Source: Chitinimonas koreensis (GTDB taxonomy: Bacteria; Pseudomonadota; Gammaproteobacteria; Burkholderiales; Chitinimonadaceae). From it: a DNA stretch of 64,000 bases. Location: contig NZ_CP060704.1 in the NCBI RefSeq assembly GCF_014353015.1, positions 893,001 through 957,000 of the forward strand, read 5' to 3'. The notes under the pieces are model-generated. The model ran no database searches. It saw nothing but the letters and a program-made list of their open reading frames with translations, and was not told where the DNA came from. Positions 63,745-64,000 of the stretch are shown piece after piece (position 1 is the first letter of the stretch; the number at the start of each line of letters is the position of its first letter). The position numbers and the translations under genes were made by a program.

Positions 63745-64000
63745 GGCTTCTTCTCCGTCACCGCGGCGCCGTCCTCGAGCGCGCCCGGTTCGAGCACCAC
63801 GCTGTCGTCGAGCGCCAGGCCGGCCTTCACCTCGACCAGGTCGCCGAGCTTGCCGCCGAGCGTGACCGGCCGCCGCCGCGCGTGGCCGTCGCGCACCACG
63901 AACACCGCGCCGTCGGCCACCGCCTTGGGGTTCAGCGCCAGCCGCGGCTGGCGCTCGTCCGCCGTCAGCGGGCGGGACAGGAAGCCGACCTTGGCGCTCA
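63741..64000 (-). CDS. C-terminal part of a HlyD/MacA-type efflux adaptor (partial)
   Basis: The frame is open to the window edge and gives 85 residues before the TGA at 63741-63743. The sequence has the beta-barrel and membrane-proximal end of adaptors: 'LALNPKAVADGAVFVVRDGH', 'RRPVTLGGKLGDLVEVKAGL', 'DDSVVLEPGALEDGAAV'. It precedes the ATPase with overlapping stop and start, so adaptor, ATPase, permease, binding protein and permease form one operon. Confidence 0.85.
   Translation of the reverse strand, partial: SAKVGFLSRPLTADERQPRLALNPKAVADGAVFVVRDGHARRRPVTLGGKLGDLVEVKAGLALDDSVVLEPGALEDGAAVTEKKP

Overview
The window is a chromosomal segment of a very GC-rich Gram-negative bacterium. TonB-dependent receptor, lipoprotein and TonB-like genes point to an outer membrane. 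The gene content (NsrR, flavohemoglobin, class I PHA synthase plus phasin, a GlrK/QseG/GlrR operon, the yafS-gloB-mltD neighbourhood, ArgO/ArgP) fits a betaproteobacterium. I cannot name the genus. No tRNA, rRNA, CRISPR array or intact insertion sequence was seen.

Layout. 0-4.4 kb: end of a probable methyltransferase, a TonB-dependent receptor with a DUF2946 protein, and a TolB-like regulator-type protein. 4.6-8.6 kb: a membrane-anchored winged-helix/STAND-NTPase/TPR protein followed by two small proteins that share a C-terminal tail. 9-12.3 kb: a MacB-like ATPase and permease. 12.6-16.7 kb: a BON-domain protein and the glrK-qseG-glrR operon, with a sigma-54 promoter and GlrR-like boxes between them. 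17-18.2 kb: thioesterase-fold and Mrr-like proteins. 18.5-22.4 kb: a nitric-oxide detoxification cassette (nsrR, truncated hemoglobin, hmp) flanked by 363-bp direct repeats, each carrying the same 52-residue membrane protein; a third paralogue follows. 22.8 kb: infA. 23.3-31 kb: a two-component system next to a sigma-54-controlled efflux operon (adaptor, ATPase, permease). 31.3-36.3 kb: a phasin and an MdlA/MdlB-type exporter pair split by a VapBC-like toxin-antitoxin. 36.5-47.5 kb: a diguanylate cyclase with an ethylene-receptor-like membrane domain, two cytochromes c, a CarH-like B12 regulator, yafS, gloB, mltD, msrC, two TonB-like proteins and a substrate-binding protein. 47.9-53 kb: three chemoreceptors. 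53-59.3 kb: a LigB-type dioxygenase, phaC, an ACT protein, argO/argP and a DUF2062 protein. 59.5-64 kb: a second MacB-type operon with an embedded substrate-binding protein.

Two genome-wide patterns stand out. First, four families of short repeats fill most gaps and often touch or supply stop codons. Second, six genes carry frameshifts, and each is best repaired by adding one base. Sequencing or assembly error is therefore a serious alternative to real pseudogenes.

The strongest leads for undescribed biology are: the 52-residue membrane-protein family around the NO cassette; the STAND regulator with its 11-bp direct-repeat operator and tail-sharing small proteins; the predicted GlrR/sigma-54 control of a BON protein; the ethylene-receptor-like diguanylate cyclase; and the heptamer-array-flanked repeat family.
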